Source: Holophagales bacterium
GTDB lineage: Bacteria > Acidobacteriota > Holophagae > Holophagales > Holophagaceae
Assembly (NCBI GenBank): GCA_031283145.1
Contig: JAITCJ010000163.1
Span: 1-10,610 of the forward strand
Length of the DNA stretch: 10,610 nucleotides
Direction of reading: 5' to 3'
Positions 1 to 6,320 of this stretch are shown here, piece by piece (position 1 is the stretch's first letter; each line of letters begins with the position of its first letter). Under the pieces are notes generated by a model. That model had not been told where the DNA came from and made no database searches. It saw only the letters and a program-made list of their open reading frames with translations. The translations under genes were made by a program, and so were the position numbers.

Positions 1-186
1 TTAACAGCATGTCCCGCCACGCGCCAAGTTCGGGACGCGTTGATTAGCGTTGGCGGAGATCCCATGTTGTGCGGTTCCGGCAGTTGCTGGGCCGCGAGGT
101 TTATGGATAAAGCCGAGCGTGATACGGCCATGCGAAAATTATCAGATCAGCATTCAGGATGGCGTTTTTATAGCCAACAAACCTGA
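1..186 (+). CDS. ispE: 3' end of a GHMP kinase gene, probably 4-diphosphocytidyl-2-C-methyl-D-erythritol kinase (partial)
   Basis: Frame 1 is open from the window edge to the TGA at 184-186, giving the last 61 residues of a protein whose start lies upstream. About 13 to 35 residues into the visible part it reads ALISVGGDPMLCGSGSCWAA. This matches the third GHMP-kinase motif (G-rich, GSG followed by a small hydrophobic strand), and the following helix, short loop and GW match how bacterial IspE proteins end. IspE phosphorylates CDP-methylerythritol in the cytoplasmic MEP route to isoprenoid precursors. Its DMAPP product is also the substrate of MiaA, encoded further down the same strand. The stop codon lies one base before the 107-bp repeat at 188. 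Other GHMP kinases cannot be excluded because the ATP-binding motif is outside the window. The family call is fairly secure, the IspE name less so. Confidence 0.65.
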   Translation, partial: LTACPATRQVRDALISVGGDPMLCGSGSCWAARFMDKAERDTAMRKLSDQHSGWRFYSQQT

Positions 187-187
187 A

Positions 188-294
188 ATGATACCAAATC
201 ACATTGCTGTTGTGCAAAAGCGGTAGCGTAACATGCCGCAAATAGCCGCATTTGCACGACCATTTGTAGCATTGGCAATGGGAAATGGTATGAT
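188..294 (+). repeat. 107-bp imperfect palindromic element, left copy
   Basis: This stretch is repeated in inverted orientation at 4809-4915 with 101 of 107 positions identical and no gaps. The element is itself an imperfect palindrome. It starts ATGATACCA and ends TGGTATGAT, and similarity between the two arms continues inward to a centre near 241, so the single strand could fold into one long hairpin. It begins one base after the stop of the ispE-like gene. It could be a MITE-like or REP-like dispersed element, or a repeat that bounds the accessory block. Both ends carry TGGTATCAT or TGGTATGAT, which resemble extended -10 promoter elements pointing outward. No target-site duplication is obvious. 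Confidence 0.85.
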
Positions 295-469
295 GGATAT
301 AGGCCGTTCAAAAAACATATGGAGACCCATGCCAGATGGATCAGTAAAGATGGAATCGCATGACAGTATTATTGAAAAACATGAAAGTAAGGCTTATAAA
401 ACTGATTCCAAAAAATTGACTATAATAGCGCGAGGGGTTCTTCATAAATTTAATCTAATAGACCTATAA
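233..469 (+). CDS. Doubtful small ORF starting inside the left repeat
   Basis: This is a 78-codon open frame whose first 20 codons lie inside the 107-bp repeat. The rest is a hydrophilic, lysine-rich stretch that I do not recognise. No good ribosome binding site precedes the ATG at 233. A later in-frame ATG at 290 straddles the repeat edge and also lacks a clear Shine-Dalgarno. The frame runs 20 bases into the 3' end of the convergent TIR gene. Without it, 295-449 would be a gap of about 150 bp with no other visible feature. It may be a chance frame or the eroded end of a lost gene. Confidence 0.15.
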   Translation: MPQIAAFARPFVALAMGNGMMDIGRSKNIWRPMPDGSVKMESHDSIIEKHESKAYKTDSKKLTIIARGVLHKFNLIDL

Positions 470-2078
470 GAATCGCAATGAGCCAGAGAAAGAAAAGAAC
501 CATAGCCACAGTACGTTTTTTTCTTTTTCTTTCATTCTCCTCCGCCACTCGGCATTCTTTAGCCAGAGCGCCAGCGTCCTTATGGCCTGGGATGGAAGCG
601 AATTTTTCGAGGGCGTAAACAAAATTGCGTGCGTCCTTTGCCGCAACAGCTTCTTGATAAATACATTCTGATCGGCATTTTTCGATAAGAGCATCAAGAG
701 CATCGGCATTTATCAGCCCTTTGATTTTGGCAAATCTGGACAAAAGCTCCTTTAATTCATTTGAATTTTTCACTGAGTCAATTAATGAAACAGCTTTGTT
801 GTATCGCCATTCCTGTATAGTCTGTTCATAACCCTGTAAAACAGCGCGGTATTCTGAGGCCGCGAAACGTAATGCCTTTTGAAAATCACCGATTTGGTCA
901 ATCGGGGTTTCCAAAAACAACTGCTCTTGATTTTCAGACCAACCATTCTGGGATGGCGATAGAGATTTTTCTGTGGGGAGTTTCAGAGTTACCAGAAGTT
1001 TTCCCACATAGGCTCTTGAGTTCTCTGGATCGAGGTTAAGCGCCTGCTCCAATAGTTCATTGGCTTTATGCCAGTCTCCATCTTCCAAAACAATGAAAGC
1101 TCGCCTCAGCATGGCATCCGACGCTGATCCTGGCGATACTGAACTCACAGCGGACACAGTGGTCGTGTCAGTGCCGTTGTTGCCCGACAGCACTTTTTTT
1201 ATGCCCCTTATTAAATCCTGCACAAAGCCGATCTTCGACATGTCTTGGCTCTGCAACATGGACAATTCACTTGGCAGATCATAGGCGTCCATACCCTGAT
1301 AGCAGGGAATCAACATCTTGTTTCGGTCTTTCTTCATAAGCGCAAGGTAACGGCTCCATTCGTTCCTTACCCACACGGCGTTGAGATGCTCTGGCACTGT
1401 GCCAATTACCAGCATGACTTTCGAGCTGTTAAGGGCAGCGAATATGTATGGCTCGTAATCCTGTCCGAGTTTATCCTCAAGGGTGATTCTTGAGAAAAAT
1501 ACTTTATAGCCTTCGTTGACCAGTTGATAATACACATCCTGGGCTAGGGCGCTGTCTTTCGAGCGGCTGCCGCCATCAGTGGTTTCTTTATAACAGATGA
1601 AAACATCATAGGGCTTTTCCTCTGATGAAACCGCCAGGATGCCTTTTTGTATTTCGCTGATACTCTTGGCTTCTTGTTCGTAGAGATTCCGTGTGTATCC
1701 GTCCGGCGCGTTTTCCAAAGCGGTCAGGTAGTCTATGTCCGCCAGTATTGAATTGCTCTGAACTCGGTGGCAGGTGGGGACTTGTTTGCGTGTTACCGGG
1801 TCTTCCACATACTCAATGCCATACTTTGACAGCACAAGACCCCAGTGGGCTTCAGATTCCGCGCTGTCCAGACTCAGTATGTTTTCATAGGCTTTAACAG
1901 CCTGATCAAAGTCGCTTTTTCTGCGGAAGTGGTTGGCACGGTTGAACAGGTTTACTTTTTGTTCATCCGAAGCTCGCGGCAAAGTCATTGTTGTGCCGCA
2001 GTGGTCACAGGTTCCGAATGTCTGTCCGGCATTCGGCTCTATGTCACCACCGCACATTTTGCACTTGAATGGTGTCAT
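450..2078 (-). CDS. Zinc ribbon-TPR-TIR domain protein with C-terminal membrane anchor
   Basis: The 542-residue protein has a clear domain order. An N-terminal zinc ribbon (C6, C9, C24, C27) is followed by a TPR-like helical region at about 40-85. A TIR domain spans about 156-295: it starts YDVFICYKETT, has a BB-loop-like segment around 197-210, strand VMLVIG at 221-226, then WVRNEW at 236-241. E240 aligns with the glutamate of the WVHKE motif in SARM1 and related NAD-cleaving TIR enzymes, so NADase activity is a reasonable inference. A Ser/Thr-rich linker (about 298-322), a second TPR-like stretch (about 325-360) and more helices follow, then basic residues and a membrane helix at about 523-540. 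The tail-anchor topology would leave the TIR domain in the cytoplasm. It is the last gene of the leftward operon, 20 bases after its neighbour, with AAGGAGT at 2087-2093. The TIR call is secure; defence or stress function is inferred. Confidence 0.9.
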   Translation of the reverse strand: MTPFKCKMCGGDIEPNAGQTFGTCDHCGTTMTLPRASDEQKVNLFNRANHFRRKSDFDQAVKAYENILSLDSAESEAHWGLVLSKYGIEYVEDPVTRKQVPTCHRVQSNSILADIDYLTALENAPDGYTRNLYEQEAKSISEIQKGILAVSSEEKPYDVFICYKETTDGGSRSKDSALAQDVYYQLVNEGYKVFFSRITLEDKLGQDYEPYIFAALNSSKVMLVIGTVPEHLNAVWVRNEWSRYLALMKKDRNKMLIPCYQGMDAYDLPSELSMLQSQDMSKIGFVQDLIRGIKKVLSGNNGTDTTTVSAVSSVSPGSASDAMLRRAFIVLEDGDWHKANELLEQALNLDPENSRAYVGKLLVTLKLPTEKSLSPSQNGWSENQEQLFLETPIDQIGDFQKALRFAASEYRAVLQGYEQTIQEWRYNKAVSLIDSVKNSNELKELLSRFAKIKGLINADALDALIEKCRSECIYQEAVAAKDARNFVYALEKFASIPGHKDAGALAKECRVAEENERKRKKRTVAMVLFFLWLIAILIGLLD

Positions 2079-2086
2079 TACGCAAC

Positions 2087-2093
2087 ACTCCTT
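2087..2093 (-). promoter_or_regulatory. Ribosome binding site of the TIR gene
   Basis: The minus strand reads AAGGAGT in the 20-base gap after the membrane-protein gene, 8 bases before the ATG at 2078-2076. This near-consensus site fixes the TIR start and suggests efficient independent initiation within the operon. Confidence 0.8.
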
Positions 2094-2098
2094 AAAAC

Positions 2099-2782
2099 TT
2101 ACTTCATCAACTTCACTTGGCTGTTTCTGTCCTTAATCTGTCTGTGGAGTGTGTTACATAGAATCGTAACGTTTTGCTCGTCACCTTTTCCAATTGCTTG
2201 CTGAATCAGCGCAACACTGTCTTTGATTGCGTTTTCAAAGGACGTGAGCGCGGGATTGCTCATGGGGTCTGAATAGCGGATGGCATCTGCGGCTCTCTTT
2301 ATTTCGCTTTTCAATGAGGGCAACCTTTCCGCAACAGCTTCCAAATCAGCAACCAGGGACTTCAGATTAATTACTTTTTCACGAACTTCCGCCTCACGCT
2401 GTTCGATAATATCTTTGCCTGCGTTCAGTGAAATCAGCAATACAGCGGTAAGCGCCAGAAAAACTATGTGTATAAGGACAAACCATCTTATAGGAACAGA
2501 CCAATTAAACCAACTTTCGCAAACAATGAATACTGCCGAAAAAGCAACCTCGGTGATCAGATACCTCCAGATATGCAGAGGAAACGCGGCAAACCACGGA
2601 TAGGCTTTCTTGAGTTCCAGTAAATACAAGCTGCCAAAGCACAATATAGCGATGCCTATAATTGCGAATACATATCCGGTAATGAACAATTGTGTGGCAT
2701 CCGCGACAAGGAAGAACATTGAGGCCACAGCCGCCATAATCGCGGAAATGAGTAATATGTTTGTTCTGTTGTTAAATCTCAT
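2099..2782 (-). CDS. Four-helix membrane protein with cytoplasmic helical tail, function unknown
   Basis: The 227-residue product has four predicted membrane helices at about 8-28, 32-57, 70-92 and 99-119. A charged helical region of about 105 residues follows (from about 122), likely a coiled coil at about 125-165 and a second helix pair at about 175-220. It has no signal peptide cleavage motif, no catalytic motif and no cysteine cluster. I do not recognise the family. Its start is one base after the stop of the SPFH gene, with AAGGG at 2791-2795 inside that gene's end serving as ribosome binding site, so the two are probably translationally coupled. The TIR gene follows 20 bases downstream. 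Its place between an SPFH scaffold and a membrane-anchored TIR protein suggests it is a membrane partner or adaptor of the same complex, but that rests only on gene order. Confidence 0.75.
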   Translation of the reverse strand: MRFNNRTNILLISAIMAAVASMFFLVADATQLFITGYVFAIIGIAILCFGSLYLLELKKAYPWFAAFPLHIWRYLITEVAFSAVFIVCESWFNWSVPIRWFVLIHIVFLALTAVLLISLNAGKDIIEQREAEVREKVINLKSLVADLEAVAERLPSLKSEIKRAADAIRYSDPMSNPALTSFENAIKDSVALIQQAIGKGDEQNVTILCNTLHRQIKDRNSQVKLMK

Positions 2783-2783
2783 A

Positions 2784-4088
2784 TTATTGACCCTTGTCTT
2801 TGAGGTTTTTGCCGCATTCAGCGCAGAACTTACAGTTTTCAGGAATCTGCGCGCCGCAAGCGGGGCATTCGAGAATCAACTCCGTTCCGCATTCAGCACA
2901 AAATTTGCCCTTTGCGACTGTTTTTCCACAGATGGGGCAAGTTATTTCGTTTTCACTTCGCAGCGTAACCTTTTCTCCGCATTCCAAACAGAATTTGGCG
3001 TTTGGCGGCAAGGGGCTATGGCATTTGTTACATTCAAGAGCGGCTGTTCTTGTTGTCGGCGCTGCTGGTTGCGGCGCGTTTAGGTTGGACATTGAACCCA
3101 TGGTCGGTCCCATAGCGTTCTGTACCACGCCGCCAACCATTGGGCCTACGGCTCCGCCTATGCCTGTCATCATGCCAAGCCCTATGCCCAGATTGCTCAT
3201 TTGTCCGACGCCTTGGTTGGACGCTACGCGCTCCGCTACATCAAAGCCGCGCTCATCTTTATATGTATAACCTTCTAAGGCTCGCTTTTGAGCTAAACCC
3301 TCAGCTTCAATTACCATGCGCTTGGCTTGTGTTTGCTGATCCACCACTTCGACTTGCTGGCGCAGTTTTGCTTCGGCGACATCGGCATATTGCCTGAAGT
3401 GAAGCTCTTTGAACTTCTGATAGAGTCTGTCGTCCTCAGGTTTGATTATGGTGGTGACAAAGAATCTCTCCAGTGACACACCATAATCTGAAAAATCAGG
3501 CGCAAATGTCCTGTGGAGAGCTTGGGATATTTTCAGTAAGTGCTCGTCAATCTCAAAAATGTTGATTCTTTCGGTCTTAACAAAAGTGGCGAGGTGGTTC
3601 TTTATACGCGTCATTAAGAACGCTCGGAATTTCTGTATGAGGCTTTGCTGGGTTATCCCTATTTCAGCGCCAACGATGTTTACCAGCAGCTTTCGTGAGT
3701 TTTCAACGCGCAGACTCATTTCGCCTGATGCGCCTATTTGTATTGGAAAATTATAGGTCGGCTCCAAATACTCCAGTCTGCTGTCAGTACCCCACTTTAT
3801 AGCCATCTGCTCGGTCTTGTTTATAAAATAGATCTGACAGTGAAATGGTGTTTGACCGCCTGTGAGTTTTGAAAATAGCTTGCCGATAAGAGGAAGGTTC
3901 TGAGTTTCAAGCGTGTGCCGCCCAGGGCCGAAAAGGTCAAGCGCCTGCCCGTTCATGTAGAACAAGGCTTCCTGGCTCTCGTGGACAATAAGCTGTGTGC
4001 CTGTGTTGAAGTCCTCAGTTGGGTGCTTCCATATGAAAGTTGTGTTATCGCCTTCGTATTTAATTACATCCGCTAATTTGATTGTCAT
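2784..4088 (-). CDS. SPFH-domain (YdjI/virion-core-like) protein with three C-terminal zinc ribbons
   Basis: The product has 434 residues from the ATG at 4088-4086. The N-terminus, with DVIKYEGDN, a WKHP motif and LIVHESQEALF, is typical of bacterial SPFH proteins of the YdjI type. The SPFH fold covers about 30-230. It is followed by a charged, Gln/Ala/Glu-rich helix (about 230-275), a Gly/Met-rich flexible stretch (about 297-335), and three zinc ribbons with CxxC pairs at C353/C356-C367/C370, C384/C387-C397/C400 and C408/C411-C422/C425. There is no membrane helix, so membrane contact would come through the SPFH domain or partners. A longer frame opens with TTG at 4151, but the ATG at 4088 has AAGGA at 4098-4102 and matches the family start. 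It is the first gene of the operon with the membrane and TIR genes. SPFH proteins form membrane-associated oligomers; in Bacillus subtilis YdjI is encoded with PspA in an envelope-stress operon. The specific role here is inferred. Confidence 0.88.
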   Translation of the reverse strand: MTIKLADVIKYEGDNTTFIWKHPTEDFNTGTQLIVHESQEALFYMNGQALDLFGPGRHTLETQNLPLIGKLFSKLTGGQTPFHCQIYFINKTEQMAIKWGTDSRLEYLEPTYNFPIQIGASGEMSLRVENSRKLLVNIVGAEIGITQQSLIQKFRAFLMTRIKNHLATFVKTERINIFEIDEHLLKISQALHRTFAPDFSDYGVSLERFFVTTIIKPEDDRLYQKFKELHFRQYADVAEAKLRQQVEVVDQQTQAKRMVIEAEGLAQKRALEGYTYKDERGFDVAERVASNQGVGQMSNLGIGLGMMTGIGGAVGPMVGGVVQNAMGPTMGSMSNLNAPQPAAPTTRTAALECNKCHSPLPPNAKFCLECGEKVTLRSENEITCPICGKTVAKGKFCAECGTELILECPACGAQIPENCKFCAECGKNLKDKGQ

Positions 4089-4344
4089 GGCTAATAATCC
4101 TTGTGAATGGTCTATATCCGTATCCCAGTACACTGTGATTATCGCACACAATGCGACCTGCCGCGCTTGTCCTTCCTGCCGAGCAGCTTTTGTTTCTTGC
4201 TGGGTTTCCTAAATGCCCCGGCCAGACAAATTGCATGTACTATAGAGCCCCCCCAAAGAGGGGGATTAAGGTTTAGTTGAACAAAATGCCTAAGAGCGTC
4301 CCATTCTTATGAGTTTTAACAATTTAGATATGTAAAGGCACACT
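4089..4344. other. Divergent intergenic region upstream of the SPFH operon
   Basis: This 256-bp stretch must hold the start signals of the leftward operon and whatever remains of the transposase remnant's 5' end. I see no strong sigma-70-like promoter on the minus strand: the candidates I tried match four or fewer bases at one or both hexamers. The only structure is a short G/C hairpin at 4250-4264, made of five C, an AAAGA loop and five G. No RNA gene is apparent. Confidence 0.4.
4098..4102 (-). promoter_or_regulatory. Ribosome binding site that decides the SPFH start
   Basis: The minus strand reads AAGGA 9 bases before the ATG at 4088-4086. The upstream TTG at 4151 in the same frame has no such site, and its 21 extra residues do not resemble the family. 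The shorter start is therefore preferred. Confidence 0.65.
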
Positions 4345-4560
4345 ATGCACCAGTTCTTCAGCCTCTGGAACAGCATGCGGCAGCATTTGATACCCCAAAT
4401 AGAAGAAAATGTGGATATTTTGTCAGAAAAAGAAAACGAGTTTGTGCGTATAGCAGAGCTTGCGTCAGTGGACAAATTCATCAAAGAATACAAGTGGCTC
4501 GGCAACGGTAGGAAGCTGCACTACGGAAAGTCTATCGTGTTGACATTTATAGTTTGTTAG
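4345..4560 (+). pseudogene. Transposase N-terminal remnant (IS5/IS1182-like or related IS)
   Basis: The 71-codon frame begins MHQFFSLWNSMRQHLIPQIE and continues with a SEKENEFVRIAEL stretch and a YKWLGNGRK motif. That is the usual opening of a group of DDE transposases: a FFxLW helix, then EKExxFVRIxEL, then GNGRKP with a basic stretch. Intact family members run to several hundred residues. Here the frame departs from the family pattern after about residue 67 and stops at TAG 4558-4560, and none of the catalytic region follows. AAAGG precedes the ATG with normal spacing, so a short peptide could still be made. I could not find terminal inverted repeats of an IS around it. The transposase assignment is from memory of the family pattern; the exact IS family is uncertain. 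Confidence 0.55.
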
Positions 4561-4575
4561 GCGGGTACTCCCGCC
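4560..4575 (+). other. Small GC-rich hairpin after the transposase remnant
   Basis: GGCGGG and CCCGCC pair perfectly over six bases around a TACT loop, overlapping the last base of the TAG stop. No run of T follows, so an intrinsic terminator is unlikely. It could be a leftover IS structure or chance. Confidence 0.4.
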
Positions 4576-4763
4576 GTTAAACAAGCAATAAAAGGGAAAA
4601 TGCTATATCGTCATTTGACGAGCAATGTTGGCTGACGGACGGCCATGTGGGGCAAAAAAGAAGCTTCCAACACGCAGAACAATAAAAATTACTTTGAAGT
4701 TTTGCGAATGGCTCAAACGATTGCGACTCGGCATTACAGCGCTTGGATACCGCACTGAAAACC
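4576..4763. other. Gene-free stretch inside the accessory block
   Basis: Several short frames exist in this stretch, the most notable a 37-codon frame at 4645-4758. None has a ribosome binding site or a product I recognise. The stretch may contain the eroded remainder of the insertion sequence, but I see no transposase motif in any frame. Confidence 0.4.
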
Positions 4764-4801
4764 TTCATATTCAAATCGCGGAACGAAATTTTGATATGAA
4801 A
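4764..4801 (+). repeat. Short palindromic repeat, copy 1
   Basis: An outer arm TTCATAT(T)CAAA and its complement TTTGATATGAA flank a GCGGAACG core. The same arrangement, more perfectly paired, occurs at 7174-7212 over the miaA stop codon, including the shared block GCGGAACG, one variable base, then AATTTTGATATGAAA. This copy sits 7 bases outside the right 107-bp element and has a one-base bulge in its stem. Two copies in 10 kb suggest a dispersed palindromic repeat family in this genome. Confidence 0.7.
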
Positions 4802-4808
4802 CCGCTAT

Positions 4809-4915
4809 ATCATACCAGTTCCCATTGCCAATGCTACAAATGGTCGTGCGAATGCGGCTGCTTGCGGCATGTTGCGCTACCGCCTTTGCACAACAGCAAT
4901 GTGATTTGGTATCAT
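4809..4915 (-). repeat. 107-bp imperfect palindromic element, right copy (inverted)
   Basis: The reverse complement of this stretch matches 188-294 with six mismatches and no gaps. The outer end stops 25 bases before the purF ATG. At every mismatch the left copy has A or T and this copy has G or C when read in the same orientation. Five of the six differences are transitions. Homologous recombination between the two copies could invert the intervening 4.5 kb. Confidence 0.85.
4886..4915 (+). promoter_or_regulatory. Possible purF promoter inside the right repeat
   Basis: TTGCAC at 4886-4891 is followed after 18 bases by TATCAT at 4910-4915, preceded by TGG, which makes an extended -10. The -10 matches consensus at five of six positions; the -35 is weak. 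Transcription would start near 4922, leaving a leader of about 20 bases with the purF ribosome site. Since these bases belong to the repeat, the left copy carries the same signal pointing leftward, antisense to the ispE-like gene. This is a pattern match only. Confidence 0.4.
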
Positions 4916-4931
4916 AGCTATTCTGTTTATT

Positions 4932-4936
4932 GGAGG
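4932..4936 (+). promoter_or_regulatory. Ribosome binding site of purF
   Basis: GGAGG lies 4 bases before the ATG at 4941. It fixes the start that leaves a six-residue propeptide before the catalytic cysteine. Confidence 0.75.
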
Positions 4937-4940
4937 TTAT

Positions 4941-6320
4941 ATGCCTTTCAAAGATGAATGCGGCGTTTTTGGCATATCGAATCAACAAGAAGCGGCTAAA
5001 CAGGCATATTTGGGTCTGTACGCCCTCCAGCATCGCGGGCAGGAGGCGACAGGTATTTGCGCCCGCGAAAATGGCCATTTGCGCCTACACAAAGCACAAG
5101 GCTATGTCGCTGATGTATTCTCCGAATCGGTTCTGGAATCGCTCCCAGGCGACACAGCAATAGGACACACACGTTATTCCACTCATGGAGGCAGCCTTTC
5201 TTCCGCCGCCCAGCCTTTTCTCGTTCATGGACGCTTTGGCCAATTAGCGCTATGCCACAATGGCAACCTGTTAAATACTGAATCTTTCAGAAATCGCTTG
5301 CTCATTAATGGGCACACCTTTGCAAGTCCTTCGGATTCAGAAGTCATCATAGCCCTTATAAACACCGCCAAGGCTGACACTTTAGAAAGCGCTGTGGAAG
5401 AAGTACTACAGCAGATTCGCGGCGCGTTCAGTCTTTTGATTCTATCCGAGAAACAACTGATTGCCGCGAGGGACCCACACGGTCTGAGACCGCTCGCAAT
5501 GGCTAAATTGGACGACGACTCAATCGTGTTTGCCAGTGAATCATGCGCTTTCGATCTTTTGGGCGCGGATTACACGCGCGAAGTAGAAGCGGGAGAGATG
5601 ATAGTTTTAGGTCCCGACGGCTTGCAAAGCCGTTTCCCAACAAAAAAACGCGGCGCGAAGCCATGCGTCTTTGAACACGTCTATTTTGCCCGTCCTGACA
5701 GTTTAGTATTCAGCCGCAACGTTATGGCCACGCGCCGCGAAATGGGCCGACATCTGGCGCTACAGCATCCTGTGGACGCCGATATTGTGGTACCGGTACC
5801 TGACAGCGGTGTTCACGCGGCATTGGGTTACGCGGAACAGAGCGGGATTCGCTTTGAGTTTGGGATGATTCGCAATCACTATGTTGGACGTACGTTTATT
5901 GAGCCAAAACAGAGCATTCGCAGTTTTGGCGTAAAAGTAAAGCTCAATCCCGTGCGGGACCTGCTCAAGGGTAAGCGGGTGGTGCTGATTGATGACAGCA
6001 TAGTCCGCGGCACCACATCCAAGAAAATCGTGGGAATGGTCAGAGGCGTCGGCGCGGCGGAAGTTCACATGAGAATCAGCAGTCCGCCCACAACCCATAG
6101 TTGCTTTTACGGCATTGACACCCCAACCAGAGAACATCTGATTGCCAGTCATAAATCCAAAGACGAAATACGTGATTTCATTGGCGCGGACTCACTGGAT
6201 TTTTTAAGCATGGAGGGCCTCCAAAAGGCCATGGGTGATATGGCCGGTCAAGGCTTTTGCTACGCCTGCTTCAACGGCGATTACCCTGTTCCTGTTGAAC
6301 AGACGAATTTCGCGTGTTAG
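4941..6320 (+). CDS. purF: Amidophosphoribosyltransferase (glutamine PRPP amidotransferase)
   Basis: PurF commits PRPP to purine synthesis, using ammonia from glutamine to make 5-phosphoribosylamine in the cytoplasm. The 459-residue protein opens MPFKDECGVFGI. C7 would be the N-terminal nucleophile after removal of a six-residue propeptide. The class II glutaminase domain (about 7-230) has the LQHRGQEATGI, HTRYSTHG and CHNGNL motifs. The phosphoribosyltransferase domain carries the PRPP loop VVLIDDSIVRGTTS at 347-360. Four cysteines at the known iron-sulfur positions are present (C242, C388, and C440/C443 in FCYACF), marking the Bacillus-type [4Fe-4S] enzyme and not the E. coli type. Length is near normal for that type. 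GGAGG precedes the start. The stop overlaps the miaA start by 7 bases, so the two genes are probably one transcript. Confidence 0.97.
   Translation: MPFKDECGVFGISNQQEAAKQAYLGLYALQHRGQEATGICARENGHLRLHKAQGYVADVFSESVLESLPGDTAIGHTRYSTHGGSLSSAAQPFLVHGRFGQLALCHNGNLLNTESFRNRLLINGHTFASPSDSEVIIALINTAKADTLESAVEEVLQQIRGAFSLLILSEKQLIAARDPHGLRPLAMAKLDDDSIVFASESCAFDLLGADYTREVEAGEMIVLGPDGLQSRFPTKKRGAKPCVFEHVYFARPDSLVFSRNVMATRREMGRHLALQHPVDADIVVPVPDSGVHAALGYAEQSGIRFEFGMIRNHYVGRTFIEPKQSIRSFGVKVKLNPVRDLLKGKRVVLIDDSIVRGTTSKKIVGMVRGVGAAEVHMRISSPPTTHSCFYGIDTPTREHLIASHKSKDEIRDFIGADSLDFLSMEGLQKAMGDMAGQGFCYACFNGDYPVPVEQTNFAC

Noticed and set aside
233..294. Conserved short peptides within the 107-bp repeats: a frame from 188 (MIPNHIAVVQKR then stop) and one from 233
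   Set aside because: Half or more of the few differences between the copies change amino acids, there is no ribosome binding site, and the palindromic structure explains the conservation better.
4089..4151. Extension of the SPFH protein to a TTG at 4151
   Set aside because: The extra residues do not match the family and the ATG at 4088 has a good ribosome site.
4554..4582. GTTAGGC and GTTAAAC near the small hairpin suggested an integron attC site
   Set aside because: The two core-like heptamers are in direct and not inverted orientation and no attC-type folded structure of the expected size is present.
4645..4758. 37-codon frame upstream of the short palindromic repeat
   Set aside because: No ribosome site and no recognised motif; too short to support on its own.
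4625..4957. 110-codon + strand frame running through the right repeat into purF
   Set aside because: It has no recognisable product, crosses two palindromic repeats and overlaps the purF start in another frame.
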